A DNA stretch of 64,000 nucleotides from Haloarcula litorea (lineage in GTDB: Archaea; Halobacteriota; Halobacteria; Halobacteriales; Haloarculaceae), in NCBI RefSeq assembly GCF_029338195.1, contig NZ_CP119779.1, forward strand, positions 3,224,001 through 3,288,000. Reading direction: 5' to 3'. Shown piece by piece: positions 1 to 10,100 of this stretch; the first letter of the stretch is position 1, and each line of letters begins with the position of its first letter. The notes under the pieces are model-generated. The model was not told the origin of the DNA, ran no database searches, and saw only the letters and a list, made by a program, of their open reading frames with translations. The position numbers and the translations under genes are program-made.

Positions 1-1419
1 GACCCGGTGTACTACGGCGACGACGGGCTCGCCTGCGACGCCCGCCTGCGGTTCCTCCACGAGTGCCTCGCCGACCTCCGCGGGCAGTACCGCGACCTGG
101 GGAGCGACCTCGCGTTGCTGTCGGGGGACCCTCACGAACGCGTCCCCGAACTCCTCGATCGCGGCTTCGCGGTGTACGTCAACCGCGACGTGACCGCGCG
201 CCGGGGACTGGCCCGCGACGAGGCGCTCCTCGACCGCGAGGGCGTGCAGGTGTTCGACGACGACGGGATCCGCCGTCCCGGCCAGCGCCACCGAGACGGG
301 ACCGTGGCGGTCGACACGCGCGCGACGCGGGCCGGCGAGGGGTGGGACGACCACTGCGAGGCGTACTTCGAGCGCGAGCCCCACGCACGACCGGACGGGC
401 TCGGCCCGAACCCGGTGGACTCCGAGGTGACGATCGAGGAGGTCGAGGCCAGACACGACGTGGCTCCCGAGAAGCGCGGCGTGCCGGCGGGGGGAACGAT
501 GGCGGGAAACGAGCGGCTGTCGGCGTTCGTCGACCGTCTGACCGACTACCCGCGCGTCGTCTCGCCGCCCGCCGCCGCGGAGGACCGCTCGTCGCGGCTC
601 TCGCCGTACCTGACGTTCGGCGCGCTCTCCCACCGGCAGGTGTACCAGCGGGTCCAGTCGGCCCCCGAGAGCCGGGGCCGGGAGATGTACACCTCGCGGC
701 TGTTCTGGAACCGCCACTACCACCAGAAGCTGGCCGACTGGCCGGGCTGGACCGAGCGGGCGGTCAACCCCGTGTTCCGGGGGCTGTTCCGGGACGAGCA
801 CGACGAGGACCTGGACGCCGCGTGGCGCGAGGGCCGGACGGGGTTCCCGATGGTCGACGCCGCGATGCGCGCGCTGACCGAGACCGGCTACGTCAACTTC
901 CGGATGCGGGCGCTGGCGGCGACGTTCTACGTCTACGTGCTGAAACAGTGGTGGAGGCGCGGGGCCGACTTCGTGTACGAACACCTCGTCGACGCCGACC
1001 CCGCCATCAACTACACGCAGTGGCAGTCCCAGTGCAACCTCACCGGCGTCCACCCGGTGCGGGTGTACGACCCCGAAAAGCAGCTCCGAGAGTACGACCC
1101 CGACGGCGCGTTCGTCCGCGAGTACGTCCCCGAGCTGGCACCGCTCCCGGACGAACACCTGCCAGCGCCGGCCGAGACCCCGGTCGGCGTCCAGCGGGAG
1201 TGTGGGGTCGACGTGGGCGAGGACTACCCCTACCCCGTCGTCGACTACGACCACGAGGCCGAGCGGGCCCGGGAGCGGTACGCCGCCCTCGCCGACCGGG
1301 CGCGCGAGGCGCTGTCGGACCCGCGGGTCCGCCGCCGGGGATCGTTCTCGAACCGCGGACGGGACCGGGCCGACGACGGGGGCGAGGACGGCGGCCAGAC
1401 CAGCCTCGACGACTTCTAG
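1..1419 (+). CDS. Cryptochrome/photolyase family FAD-binding protein (5' end cut off)
   Basis: The reading frame is open to the first base, so the N-terminus lies outside the window; the GTG at base 7 is internal. The visible part begins inside the N-terminal antenna-binding (Rossmann-like) domain and continues through the helical FAD-binding domain, with the typical stretches SRLSPYLTFGALS, LFWNRHYHQKL and GFPMVDAAMRALTETGYVNFR. The usual NGGWQW-like segment of CPD photolyases is replaced by INYTQWQSQCNLTGVHPVR, as in the haloarchaeal Phr1-like branch, whose repair activity is less certain than that of Phr2. The acidic tail after about residue 430 is haloarchaeal style. It is probably a light-dependent DNA repair enzyme or cryptochrome. 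The stop overlaps the convergent glycosyltransferase gene by four bases. Confidence 0.9.
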   Translation, partial: DPVYYGDDGLACDARLRFLHECLADLRGQYRDLGSDLALLSGDPHERVPELLDRGFAVYVNRDVTARRGLARDEALLDREGVQVFDDDGIRRPGQRHRDGTVAVDTRATRAGEGWDDHCEAYFEREPHARPDGLGPNPVDSEVTIEEVEARHDVAPEKRGVPAGGTMAGNERLSAFVDRLTDYPRVVSPPAAAEDRSSRLSPYLTFGALSHRQVYQRVQSAPESRGREMYTSRLFWNRHYHQKLADWPGWTERAVNPVFRGLFRDEHDEDLDAAWREGRTGFPMVDAAMRALTETGYVNFRMRALAATFYVYVLKQWWRRGADFVYEHLVDADPAINYTQWQSQCNLTGVHPVRVYDPEKQLREYDPDGAFVREYVPELAPLPDEHLPAPAETPVGVQRECGVDVGEDYPYPVVDYDHEAERARERYAALADRAREALSDPRVRRRGSFSNRGRDRADDGGEDGGQTSLDDF

Positions 1420-2519
1420 CTGACCTGCTCGTAGACGTCCCGGAGCCGGTCGACGGCGCGCTCGACGCTGACCCGCTCGCGGCGGGCCAGACAGTTCTCC
1501 CGGAGGCGCTCACGCTCGGCCAGCGTCCGCTCGATCGCGTTCCGGAAGGCGTCGACGTCGCCCTCCGGATAGGTGTAGCCGGTCTCGCCGTCGTCGACGG
1601 TGTCGCTGAGCGCCCCCGCGTCGACGCCGGCGACGGGCGTCCCACAGCAGTTGGCCTCCAGCGCGACGAGCCCCTGGGTCTCGACGGGGCTGGGGAACGC
1701 GAACACGTCGAGCGTGCCGTACAGCGACGGCAGTTCGGCGCGGTCCAGAAAGCCCAGGAAGCGGACGTCGACGTCGGCCTCGGCGGCCCGCCGCTCCAGC
1801 CCCTCGCGGGCCGGACCGTCGCCGCCGAAGACCACGGTCACGTCCAGCCCCTCACAGGCCGCGATGACGTCCGGCAGGCACTTCTCGTGGCCGTGCCGGC
1901 CCGTGTAGCCCACCAGCGGCCCGTCGGGCAGGCCGTGGCGCTCGCGGAAGTCGTCGTCGGGCCGCGGGGCGAAGAAGTCGGTGTCGACGCCGTTCGGGAT
2001 CACCTCGACGGCCACGTCGGCCCCGACCGAGTTCCGGACGTGGGCGGCGGCCTCGGCGCTCGGGGCGACGACCACGGCGGCCCGGTCGAGGAACCACCGC
2101 TCGTAGTGCTCGGCGCTGGACTGGACCGCCGCCTCGACGGTGTCGGTGACCGAGACGTACTCCGCGTACTCCCCGGTCGGCGTGTGGTAGGAGGCGACCA
2201 GCGGCGCGTCGACCTTCCGGGCGAGGCGCTGGCCCGCCATCCCGAGGCTGAAGGGGGTGTGCGCGTGGACGATGTCGGCCTCCGCGACGGCGTTGGGGAC
2301 CTGTGGCATCCCGACTCGGAACCCCTCGTAGAACGGGAACGGGACGCTCCGGACGGGATACTCCCCGTCCTCGGGGGCGTGACTGCTGCGCGGGTAGACC
2401 ACGTCCATCCGCCCGCCGCGGGCGTGCCAGCGGTCCCGCCACGTCTTGACCGTGTAGGTCACGCCGTTGACCGTCGGCAGGTACGTGTCGGTGAACGCGG
2501 CCACCCGCGGCAGTGTCAT
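1416..2519 (-). CDS. Glycosyltransferase family 4
   Basis: A 367-residue GT-B fold glycosyltransferase. The N-terminal acceptor domain opens with the family signature FTDTYLPTVNGV (about residues 9-20), as in GT4 enzymes resembling diacylglycerol or mannosyl transferases, followed by DIVHAHTPFSLG. The C-terminal nucleotide-sugar domain carries VIPNGVD, VGYTGRHGHEK and the E-x7-E type motif in PVETQGLVALEANCCGTPV. It should transfer a sugar from a nucleotide donor to a lipid or glycan acceptor at the inner face of the membrane; the substrate cannot be read from the sequence. There is no signal peptide or membrane segment. It converges on the photolyase gene with a four-base overlap, and is divergent from the MFS gene with about 95 bases between starts. 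Confidence 0.92.
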   Translation of the reverse strand: MTLPRVAAFTDTYLPTVNGVTYTVKTWRDRWHARGGRMDVVYPRSSHAPEDGEYPVRSVPFPFYEGFRVGMPQVPNAVAEADIVHAHTPFSLGMAGQRLARKVDAPLVASYHTPTGEYAEYVSVTDTVEAAVQSSAEHYERWFLDRAAVVVAPSAEAAAHVRNSVGADVAVEVIPNGVDTDFFAPRPDDDFRERHGLPDGPLVGYTGRHGHEKCLPDVIAACEGLDVTVVFGGDGPAREGLERRAAEADVDVRFLGFLDRAELPSLYGTLDVFAFPSPVETQGLVALEANCCGTPVAGVDAGALSDTVDDGETGYTYPEGDVDAFRNAIERTLAERERLRENCLARRERVSVERAVDRLRDVYEQVS

Positions 2520-2615
2520 CGCCGCCGGGTAGACCGACCAGCGGGTAAACCCTTGTCATCCAGCGGCGTCGCCGGGGCAGTGTCCTTTTGGTCGGCCACG
2601 GTGAGAAAGCGGGTA

Positions 2616-3941
2616 ATGGCACGGGACCGCTGGCTGTACGCGTGGGCTGTCGGATCGGTCGCACTCGGGGCGGCGTCGCTGCTCGTCCCGCTGTACTTCG
2701 TCACGATTGGGGGGAGCACGCTGTTGCTCGGCGTCCTCGCCGGCCTCGCGGCCGCGGCCGGGGCACCGGGCGCACTGCTGTTCGGTCGGGTCGCGGACCG
2801 CACCGGGAAACGACGCTCGCTCGTCCTGCTGGCGCTCGGACTGGCGACGGTGGCCATCGTCGTCGTCGCACTGACCGACGTCGAGTGGGTCGTCATCGCC
2901 GGGAACGGCCTGCTGTGGTTCGCCGCGGGCGCGGTCGCTCCGGTACTCACCCTGCTCGTCACCCTCGGGCACCTCGAACGGGACTGGCCGGGCCGGTTCG
3001 CCGCGCTCAACCGCTACCAGGGCTGGGGGTGGGCCGGCGGCCTTGTCCTCGGGCTCGTCTGGACCACCGCTCTGAGCGGGCCCCTCGGTGCCGAGACGGC
3101 CCAGCGCTGGCTGCTGTGGCTCTGTGCCGCCGTCGCCGCCACCGCGGCGCTGCTCGTGGCCGCGTGGCTCCCGAGCGACGCGGCCGCGGCAGAACAGCCC
3201 CGTCCCAGCCGCGTCGCCCGTGCGGTCGCACGGGCGCGCCGGGTGCCGGTCCGCAGTGCCACCTTTCCCGTCGGACCGGCCCGGCTCTACTGGCTCACCC
3301 GGTCGATGCACCCCCGGGCCGTGGCCGCGCGCTTCACCCCGTCGCTGGCGCTGTACTTCGCGGCCGTCGTCGCCATCTTCGTCGGGTCCGGGGTCTTCTG
3401 GGGACCGCTGCCGGCGTACCTCTCGACGGTCCAGGGGTACGACTCCGGCGTGGTGTTCGCGCTGTACTTCCTCTCCAGTCTCGGCTCGGCGCTGTGCTAC
3501 GGGTGGGCCGGGAACCTGGCCGAGCGGTACGACAGTGCCGGCCTCCAGACCGCCGGCCTCCTCGTCCGCGCGGTCCTGCACCCGGCGGTGGTCGTGGTCG
3601 GGCTGGTCCTCCCGGCGACGGTCGTCAGCGTCGTCGCCAACGGTGCCGTCTTCGTCGGCATCGGCGTGGCCTGGGCCGTCATCGCCGTGACGGCGGCCAG
3701 CATCGTCACGGGCCTCGCGCCCCCGGCAATCCGCGGCGAGGCGCTTGGCATCTACACCGCCGTCTCCGGGCTCGCCAGCGGCGTCGGCTCCGTCGCCGGC
3801 GGCTGGCTCGCCGGCTACGGCTTCCTCACGGCCTTCGTCGTCGCCGGCGCGTTCGTGGCGGTCGGGGCCGCGCTGACGACGGTCGTCTGGCGTCGCAACG
3901 GGGAGGCGGCGAGCGCGACGACGGCGGCGACCGGCCAGTAG
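2616..3941 (+). CDS. Major facilitator superfamily transporter
   Basis: A 441-residue protein of about 12 hydrophobic segments with the MFS A-type motif GRVADRTGKRRS in the loop after TM2 and a second-half counterpart around GNLAERYDSAGLQ. A long hydrophilic loop (about residues 190-240) separates the two six-helix halves. It should be a secondary transporter in the cytoplasmic membrane; substrate unknown. I chose the ATG at 2616 because the protein then begins MARDRWLYAWAVGS directly before TM1; a GTG at 2601 would add five residues. The frame stays open far upstream across the photolyase gene, but that is only GC-rich shadow. It lies between two glycosyltransferase genes, so export of a sugar or lipid precursor is possible but speculative. 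Confidence 0.88.
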   Translation: MARDRWLYAWAVGSVALGAASLLVPLYFVTIGGSTLLLGVLAGLAAAAGAPGALLFGRVADRTGKRRSLVLLALGLATVAIVVVALTDVEWVVIAGNGLLWFAAGAVAPVLTLLVTLGHLERDWPGRFAALNRYQGWGWAGGLVLGLVWTTALSGPLGAETAQRWLLWLCAAVAATAALLVAAWLPSDAAAAEQPRPSRVARAVARARRVPVRSATFPVGPARLYWLTRSMHPRAVAARFTPSLALYFAAVVAIFVGSGVFWGPLPAYLSTVQGYDSGVVFALYFLSSLGSALCYGWAGNLAERYDSAGLQTAGLLVRAVLHPAVVVVGLVLPATVVSVVANGAVFVGIGVAWAVIAVTAASIVTGLAPPAIRGEALGIYTAVSGLASGVGSVAGGWLAGYGFLTAFVVAGAFVAVGAALTTVVWRRNGEAASATTAATGQ

Positions 3942-3972
3942 TCGGATCGGTGCGGGCCGCTCCCGACCCCGC

Positions 3973-5022
3973 TCAGACGAGCCCCTCGTAGGTCTCGACC
4001 AGCCGCTCGCCGACCCGGTCCAGCGAGTGTTCGCGGGCGGTCTCCCGGGCGTTCTCGCCGAGGCGCTCGCGGAGGCCGGGGTTGGCCGCCAGCCGGTCCA
4101 GCGCCTCGCGGAACTCCGCCCGGTCCGCACAGATCAGGCAGTCGTGGCCGTCCTCGTAGTACTCCCGGAAGACGGGGATGTCCGAGAGGACGACGGCCTT
4201 CCCGCAGGCCATCGCCTCCAGCACGGCGATGCCCTGGTTCTCGGCCTTCGTCGGGAACAGGTAGACGTCGCCCGCGCCGAAGGCTCCCCGGATGTCGTCG
4301 ATCCACCCGCTGAAGGTGACGTTCTCCGGCGGGTCCGACACCCACCGCCGGACCGTCTTCGAGGCCTGTGGGCCGTCGTCGTAGGGGCCGAACCACGCGA
4401 AGTCGTAGTCGGTCGCTCGCGCCAGTTCGCAGAACGTCGTCAGCCCCTTGCGCTCGAAGACGTTGCCGACGGCGAAGACGACCATCCCGTCCAGGTCGTA
4501 GCGCTCGCGGTACTTCCCGCGCAGCGACTTGAACCCCTCGAGGGCGTCGATGTCGACGCCGTTCGTCACGGGCTCGATGGGGGCCTCGACGGGGTACGAT
4601 TCGAGGACGTCCTTCGTGTACTCTGAGGGACACAGCACCCGGTCGGCCTGCGAGTAGAACCACCGGAGATACCGGCCCAGCGCCGGCGCGACGAGGTTCG
4701 AGCCGCGGAAGCTGTCCCGGAAGTCCTCGCGCGTGACGTGGGCGTGCAGCACCAGCGGCACGTCGTGGCGCTTCGCGTGCCGTGCGACGGCGACCGACCC
4801 GGGGCCGATCATGTTGCAGTGGGCCACGTCGAACTCCCGGAACACCGGATCGTCGAAGGCGACGTTGCCGCCCAGCGCCCACCCGGGGTGGCCGTCGTGC
4901 CAGGGATTGGTGAGCACGTCGACGTCGGTGTCGGAAAGCGCCGCCCGCTGCTGGTCGACGGCGGTGCCGATGCCCGACCGGTCCAACCGATCGGCGAGTT
5001 CGAGGTAGTTCAGGACGCGCAC
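3973..5022 (-). CDS. Glycosyltransferase family 4
   Basis: A 349-residue GT-B glycosyltransferase, distinct from the one at 1.4 kb. Recognisable stretches are VLHAHVTREDFRDSFRGS, RVLCPSEYTKD, PVTNGVD, AVGNVFERKGL and the donor-site segment PTKAENQGIAVLEAMACGKAV. It probably adds sugar to a lipid or surface glycan. The frame is open upstream to 5346, but I place the start at the GTG at 5022 (protein begins MRVLNYLEL), because that is where homology-like sequence starts and because upstream starts would run into the divergent RNase P gene. The gene is convergent with the MFS transporter (about 30 bases between stops). Confidence 0.9.
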   Translation of the reverse strand: MRVLNYLELADRLDRSGIGTAVDQQRAALSDTDVDVLTNPWHDGHPGWALGGNVAFDDPVFREFDVAHCNMIGPGSVAVARHAKRHDVPLVLHAHVTREDFRDSFRGSNLVAPALGRYLRWFYSQADRVLCPSEYTKDVLESYPVEAPIEPVTNGVDIDALEGFKSLRGKYRERYDLDGMVVFAVGNVFERKGLTTFCELARATDYDFAWFGPYDDGPQASKTVRRWVSDPPENVTFSGWIDDIRGAFGAGDVYLFPTKAENQGIAVLEAMACGKAVVLSDIPVFREYYEDGHDCLICADRAEFREALDRLAANPGLRERLGENARETAREHSLDRVGERLVETYEGLV

Positions 5023-5109
5023 GCTCGCTCGCTCACCGGCCGCGCGCAAAACGGTTCCGACTCCGCCGGTCCGGAAGGGGTAAGAACGGGCCGGTCCCAC
5101 CTCCGCCCG

Positions 5110-5397
5110 ATGACCGACGAGGCGACCATCGCACGGGAGCGCATCGAGCGCCTCCAGTCGCTGGCCCGCGAGGCCGTCGAGGCCGGCCGCGAGGACCGGG
5201 CGCGCGAGTACGTCGCCCGCGCCCGTCGCGTCGCCGAGCGCCACCGGCTCCCGCTGCCGCGGACGTTCAAGCGGTTCACCTGCGACGCCTGTGACGCCTT
5301 TCTCGTCCCGGGCCGGAACGCCCGGGTGCGCACCCGGACCGGCCACGTGGTCGTCACCTGTGACTGTGGCACACAGGCTCGGTACCCCTACGACTGA
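5110..5397 (+). CDS. rnp4: Ribonuclease P protein component 4 (Rpr2/Rpp21 family)
   Basis: A 95-residue zinc-ribbon protein. The N-terminal half is helical and basic (ERIERLQSLAREAVE, then YVARARRVAERHRLPLP), and the C-terminal half holds two Cys pairs, CDACDAF and CDCGTQARYPY, that bind zinc. This matches the archaeal RNase P subunit Rpp21/Rnp4, which pairs with Rpp29 on the specificity domain of RNase P RNA during 5' maturation of tRNA. The ATG at 5110 was chosen because the upstream part of the open frame overlaps the divergent glycosyltransferase. It is followed by a YhbY-type RNA-binding protein, an arrangement commonly seen in haloarchaea. Confidence 0.92.
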   Translation: MTDEATIARERIERLQSLAREAVEAGREDRAREYVARARRVAERHRLPLPRTFKRFTCDACDAFLVPGRNARVRTRTGHVVVTCDCGTQARYPYD

Positions 5398-5448
5398 CGC
5401 GGTTCCGCGAATCGGGGATTTATAGTCTACGACGCCGTTGGCGAAACC

Positions 5449-5697
5449 ATGTCAGAGACGCCTCGACGACAGCGCATCCACGAACTGGACACGACGCTGC
5501 GCGTCGGGAAGAGCGGTATCGAGTCGGTCGTCGACGAACTGGACTCGCAGCTCTCGGACCGGGAGTTCGTGAAGGTGAAGTTCCTCCGCGCGGCCCGCGG
5601 CGGGACGACCAGCGAAGACCTGGCCGACGACCTCGCCGACGAGGTCGGGGCCGACGTGGTCCGTGTCCGGGGGCACACGGCGGTGTTCGAGCGATGA
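5449..5697 (+). CDS. YhbY/CRM-domain RNA-binding protein
   Basis: An 82-residue single CRM (YhbY) domain: helix (RQRIHELDTTLRVGKSGI), then a second helix and strand (REFVKVKFLRAA), and ending in the strand pair VVRVRGHTAVFER. The GxxG-like loop is present as VGKSG. Bacterial relatives bind pre-50S ribosomal particles; the archaeal role is probably in rRNA or ribosome assembly. A TATA-like sequence (TTTATAGT) lies at about 5419-5426, giving a leaderless or nearly leaderless transcript. The stop overlaps the start of the MscS gene (ATGATGA), so the two are translationally coupled. Confidence 0.9.
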   Translation: MSETPRRQRIHELDTTLRVGKSGIESVVDELDSQLSDREFVKVKFLRAARGGTTSEDLADDLADEVGADVVRVRGHTAVFER

Positions 5698-6581
5698 TGC
5701 AGGTCGCCCCCGTCGCGAACGTCCTCGACAACTTCCTCCCGGAGGGACTTGCCGGGACGCTCGCCTCGGCCATCGTCTTCGTCGCCGTCTTCGCCGTCGT
5801 CTACCTCGTCGGGAAGGCCGTGGTCATCCCCGTCGTCGACCGCTCGCTGCAGTCTCGCGACCTCGACGAGCACGCCCGCAAGCCGCTGAAGAAGCTGGTG
5901 AGCATCGCCATCGTCTTCGTCGCCATCTCGGTCGCGTTCGGACTGGCCCAGTACGGCGACTTCCTGCAGTCGCTGGCGACCATCGCCGCCGCCGCGACGC
6001 TGGCCATCGGGCTGGCGATGCAGGACGTGCTGAAGAACTTCGTCGCCGGCATCTTCATCTACACCGACAAGCCGTTCCGCATCGGCGACTGGATCGAGTG
6101 GGACGGCAACTCCGGCGTCGTCGAGGACATCAGCCTCCGGGTCTCCCGGGTCCGCACCTTCGACAACGAGCTGCTGACGGTCCCGAACTCGCAGCTCACC
6201 GACGGCGTCATCAAGAACCCCGTCGCGAAGGACCAGCTGCGCCTGAAGTTCACCTTCGGCATCGGCTACGACGACGACATCGACAAGGCGACCGAGATCA
6301 TCCTCGAGGAGGCCCGGAACCACCCGGAGATCCTCGACGACCCCGGGCCCTCCGTCCGGCTGGTCGAGCTCGGGGACTCCTCGGTCGGCCTCCAGTCCCG
6401 CATCTGGATCGACAACCCCAGCCGCGCCGACTTCGTGAAGACCCGCGGGGAGTTCGTCCAGTCGGTCAAACAGCGGTTCGACGAGGAGGACATCAACATC
6501 CCCTACCCGAACCGCACCATCGGCGGCGGCCTCGAACTCGCCGGCCTCGACAGCCCCGTGGAGCCGGCCACCGACGACTGA
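5694..6581 (+). CDS. Small-conductance mechanosensitive channel (MscS family)
   Basis: A 295-residue membrane protein with three N-terminal hydrophobic segments (about residues 18-45, 68-90 and 98-125). The third is Ala/Gly rich (LATIAAAATLAIGLAMQD) and continues into the conserved MscS pore and beta domain sequence KNFVAGIFIYTDKPFRIGD, then VPNSQLTDGVIKNPV. It should open on membrane tension and release solutes during hypo-osmotic shock, an obvious need for a halophile. The start ATG overlaps the yhbY stop; an alternative ATG three bases later (5697) is equally possible. Confidence 0.94.
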   Translation: MMQVAPVANVLDNFLPEGLAGTLASAIVFVAVFAVVYLVGKAVVIPVVDRSLQSRDLDEHARKPLKKLVSIAIVFVAISVAFGLAQYGDFLQSLATIAAAATLAIGLAMQDVLKNFVAGIFIYTDKPFRIGDWIEWDGNSGVVEDISLRVSRVRTFDNELLTVPNSQLTDGVIKNPVAKDQLRLKFTFGIGYDDDIDKATEIILEEARNHPEILDDPGPSVRLVELGDSSVGLQSRIWIDNPSRADFVKTRGEFVQSVKQRFDEEDINIPYPNRTIGGGLELAGLDSPVEPATDD

Positions 6582-6752
6582 GACGCCCCCGCCGCCCGCG
6601 TCGCCACCGCCCGCAACGGGCGGACAGCGGTTCCGTCGGGCCGGCACCGAGCGTCCGGTCGGCCCGGGACCGAAGCGACGGTCACAGTTCTGTCGGACTC
6701 CGGCCCCGGCCAGCGACCGCGTCGAGCCGGAGCCGACGACGCCGCCGCGGGG

Positions 6753-6983
6753 CTACCTCGGCCGTATCTCGACGTGCCACTCGTCGTCCGCGACCTGTGT
6801 CGTCTCGTGGTCGTAGCCGCGCTCGTCCAGTACGTCGTACAGCGGGACGGGCTCGAAACTGTTGACCAGCAGGAGACACTCGTCGCCGTCCAGTTCCCCC
6901 AGTTCGGAGACGATCCGTCCGAACGGTTCGCCCTCGACCTCACGGACGTCGAGTCGCCGGCGGTCGGCGTGATCCGTCGCCAT
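6753..6983 (-). CDS. DUF2249 domain protein
   Basis: A 76-residue, very acidic single-domain protein, with LDVREVEGEPFGR near the start, LLVNSFEPVPLYDVLDERG in the middle and a closing strand WHVEI. This is the DUF2249 pattern (a TusA-like beta-alpha fold), a family frequent beside haloarchaeal respiratory and denitrification genes; its biochemical role is not established. The open frame on this strand extends much further, antisense to the molybdoenzyme gene, but only the ATG at 6983 gives a family-length protein; an ATG at 7028 would add 15 residues. It is divergent from the molybdoenzyme operon with about 147 bases between starts. A related domain forms the C-terminus of the Mrp-type ATPase at 14.7 kb. 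Confidence 0.85.
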   Translation of the reverse strand: MATDHADRRRLDVREVEGEPFGRIVSELGELDGDECLLLVNSFEPVPLYDVLDERGYDHETTQVADDEWHVEIRPR

Positions 6984-6985
6984 AC

Positions 6986-6999
6986 CGAACCGTGGTTCC
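6986..6999. promoter_or_regulatory. Candidate operator (CGAAC-N4-GTTCC dyad)
   Basis: The sequence CGAACCGTGGTTCC contains a perfect GAAC-N4-GTTC inverted repeat in the 147-base divergent region between the DUF2249 gene and the molybdoenzyme operon. As I recall, haloarchaeal anaerobic regulators of the NarO/DmsR type recognise CGAAC-N4-GTTCG, which this matches except for the last base. It lies three bases upstream of the DUF2249 start codon. A second short dyad, CGAA-N4-TTCG, is at 7023-7034. Binding is inferred only. Confidence 0.4.
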
Positions 7000-7130
7000 C
7001 CTTCACCACAAACCCTTTCCGCGAACATCTTCGCACCCCTTCCTCGCCGCTGGGAACCGGTGTGGCGGTTGAATAGTCCCTCGTCACTGGGTCCCGATAT
7101 GCGCGAGACCGCTCCACGGAGGGATGTACG

Positions 7131-10100
7131 GTGCCGCTGACGAGGCGCGACTTCCTGACCGCGGCCGGCGCGGGCGCGGTCGGCGCGCTCGTCGAGGGTG
7201 CCTGGGGCGCGACACAGGCGACCGACCCCATCACGAGTGTCGATAACCCCCTGCAGTCCTACCCCAACCGCGACTGGGAGGACGTGTACCGGGAGATCTA
7301 CGCCTACGACGACGTGGACTGGACGGTCTGTCACCCCAACTGCACCCAGTCCTGTGCGCTGAACTTCTATATGAAGAACGGCGTCCCCATCCGGGCCGAG
7401 CAGGTGTACCACAACGAGGAACCGTCGGTCGGCCCGTCGGGGTACGAAGACGCCGGCGTCAGCCAGCAGTGGAACCCGCGTGGCTGTATGAAGGGGCTGA
7501 CGCTCCACCGGCGCACGTTCGAGCCCTCTCGCATCAAGTACCCGATGGTCCGCAAGGGGTGGGACCCCGACGACCCCAACCCCGAGGGCCGCGGCGAGGA
7601 CGAGTTCGAGCGGGTGTCCTGGGAGGAGGCCGTCGACCTCATCGCCGAGAAGATGGCGAATCTGGAGGACAGCAAACACTTCCAGGTGTTCAACGCCATC
7701 AAGGCCGACGGCCTGTTCACCCGACACGGCTCCGGGCGGCGGCTCGCCTCCATCTTCGGGGGCTGCGAGTGGACGGAGTACGACTGGTACGCCGACCTGC
7801 CGCCGGGCCACGTCATCACGACGGGCTACCAGACGTCGGACGGCGACGCCGCCGGGTGGCGCAAGTCCGACTACACGATCATCCAGGGGAAGAACCTCAT
7901 CCACAACAAGCTCGCCGACAACCACTGGTTCCAGGAGATGCGGGAGCGAGGCGGCGAGATCGTCGGGATCTACCCGGACTACTCGCCGACGGTCCAGAAG
8001 TGCGACCGGTGGCTGCCGGTCCGGCCCGGCAGCGACCCGGCGATCCCCCTCGCGTTCGCGCACGTCATCATCGACGAGGAGTTGTACGACCCCGAGTTCA
8101 TGCGGGGCTACACGAGCCTCCCGCTGCTGGTGCGCGAGGACGACGGCAAGTACCTGCGCGCCCACGAAGTGTTCGAGGACCACGAGGAGCCCCCCGAGGA
8201 CACTCACGACGCCGAGGAGGCGGGCGACTGGGGGGACTTCGTCGTGGTCACCGAAGACGGAGCGCTCGCCCCGCTCGCGCGCGAGGAGGTGGGTTCCGAG
8301 ACGCCGGCCACCCCGCGGCTCGAGGCCGAGCGCGAGGTCGATCTGGTCGACGGGTCGACGGTGTCGGTCCGGACGGACTTCGCCCGACAGAAAGAGACCG
8401 TTATGCGGGACTACGCGCCGGAGCGGGTCGAGGAGATCACGACGGTCCCGGCCGACGCCCTCAGGAAGACCGCCCGGGAGTTCGCCGAGGCCGACACCGC
8501 CCAGTGGATCACCGGCGAGGGGATCAACCACTGGTTCCACGGGTCGACCCAGCTCCAGCGGAGCGTCTTCTTCGTGCAGTCGATGCTGGCCAACGTCGGC
8601 GAGCCCGGTGGCGGGTACCACAACTTCTCGGGGCAGTACAAGATCGAGCTCCTGGACGGCTACCCCGAGTACGTCAACCCCGACGGCCACAAGGCCCACG
8701 GGATGTATCCGGGCTACGCCTTCGCCTTCTTCGGCGGTGAGCAGCTCGACCCGCGTGACATCCGCGGGGGCTACGAGGGCGACCTCGTCCCGCAGGGCGA
8801 CGTCGACGAGCCGGTCGTGCCGGAGGGGGCGGAGGGGTACACGATGGCCAAGCCCGAGGTCCTCTGGACGATGAACTGCAACCTCCTGAACCAGACCAAA
8901 CACCAGGAGCACGTGATGCGGAACTTCGTGAAGCACCCGGACACGGCCAACGAGCTGTTCGTCGTCTCGGACATGCACATGACCTACTCGGCCCGCCACG
9001 CCGACATCGTGCTCCCGGTCCCCTCCTGGCTGGAGTGTGACTATCCGGACATCACCGTCGGCCCGGAGAACCCCTTCATCCAGATGGACAGCGGCGTGAT
9101 GGACCCGATCTACGACACCAAACAGGACGGGGAGATCGTCGCGCTGGTCGCCGAGAAGCTCGACGAGAAGATCCCGCCCGAGGAGCGCAACGTCGACTCC
9201 TACCGGGCGTACTTCGAGGAGTTCCTCGACGACGACGGCGACGTGAGAGAGTACATGCGGGAGGTGTTCGACGCGAGTATGACGACTCGGGACATCGAGG
9301 TCGAGGACCTGGAGGACGGCCCCGAACGCCTCCAGCTCAAGACGTACCCGCGGACGCCGTTCTACTCGCAGACCCACGAGGACCGCCCGTTCTTCACCAA
9401 GACCGGTCGGATGGAGTTCCACAAGGAGGAGGACCGCTTCGGCGAGCTCGAGTTGAGCGACCTGTGCCACGTGGAGAGCCCAGAGGGGACCCCGTACGGG
9501 GCCAACCAGAAGTGGGACAGCGCCGCCGACGAGACCAACGACCTCTACGAGGAGGGGTACCAGTACTTCTACAACACCCCACACCCGAAGTACCGGACCC
9601 ACTCCTCGTGGGGGATGACCGACTGGAACCTCATCTGGGCGTCGCGGGACTTCGGGTCCGTCAGCGGCGATCCCGAGGGGACCGAGCGGCTGATAGACGA
9701 CTTCTCGTTCCCGCAGGGCGACGGTGAGACGAACGACGCCCCGCCGCTGGGCGAGGCGTTCGTCGAAATGCATCCGGAGGACGCCGAGAAACACGGCGTC
9801 GAGAACGGCGACTACATCCGGATCGTGGGCGACCGGGGTTCGGTCGTCGTCCGAGTGCTGATAAGCGACCGCCAGCGGCCGAGTTCGGCCGGCGACGTCG
9901 GCCAGCTCACCATCTGGCACGGCTGGTGGGAACAGCACTTCCCGGCGGACGAGGAGAGCGACGACGACATCTCGGGGTACAACGTGGCGACGAACATCTG
10001 GCTGAACCCGATGCTTGAGACCGACGACCTCGTCCACAAGTCGACGTTCGGCAACCCCAACATCGCCGACGAGGTCGAGGACAGCATCGCCTGGGCCGAC

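Noticed and set aside
63-3941. A 1292-codon open frame covering the photolyase, glycosyltransferase and MFS region
   Set aside because: Only its end (from 2616) looks like a protein; the rest is Arg/Pro-rich shadow of real genes on other frames, a common effect of high GC.
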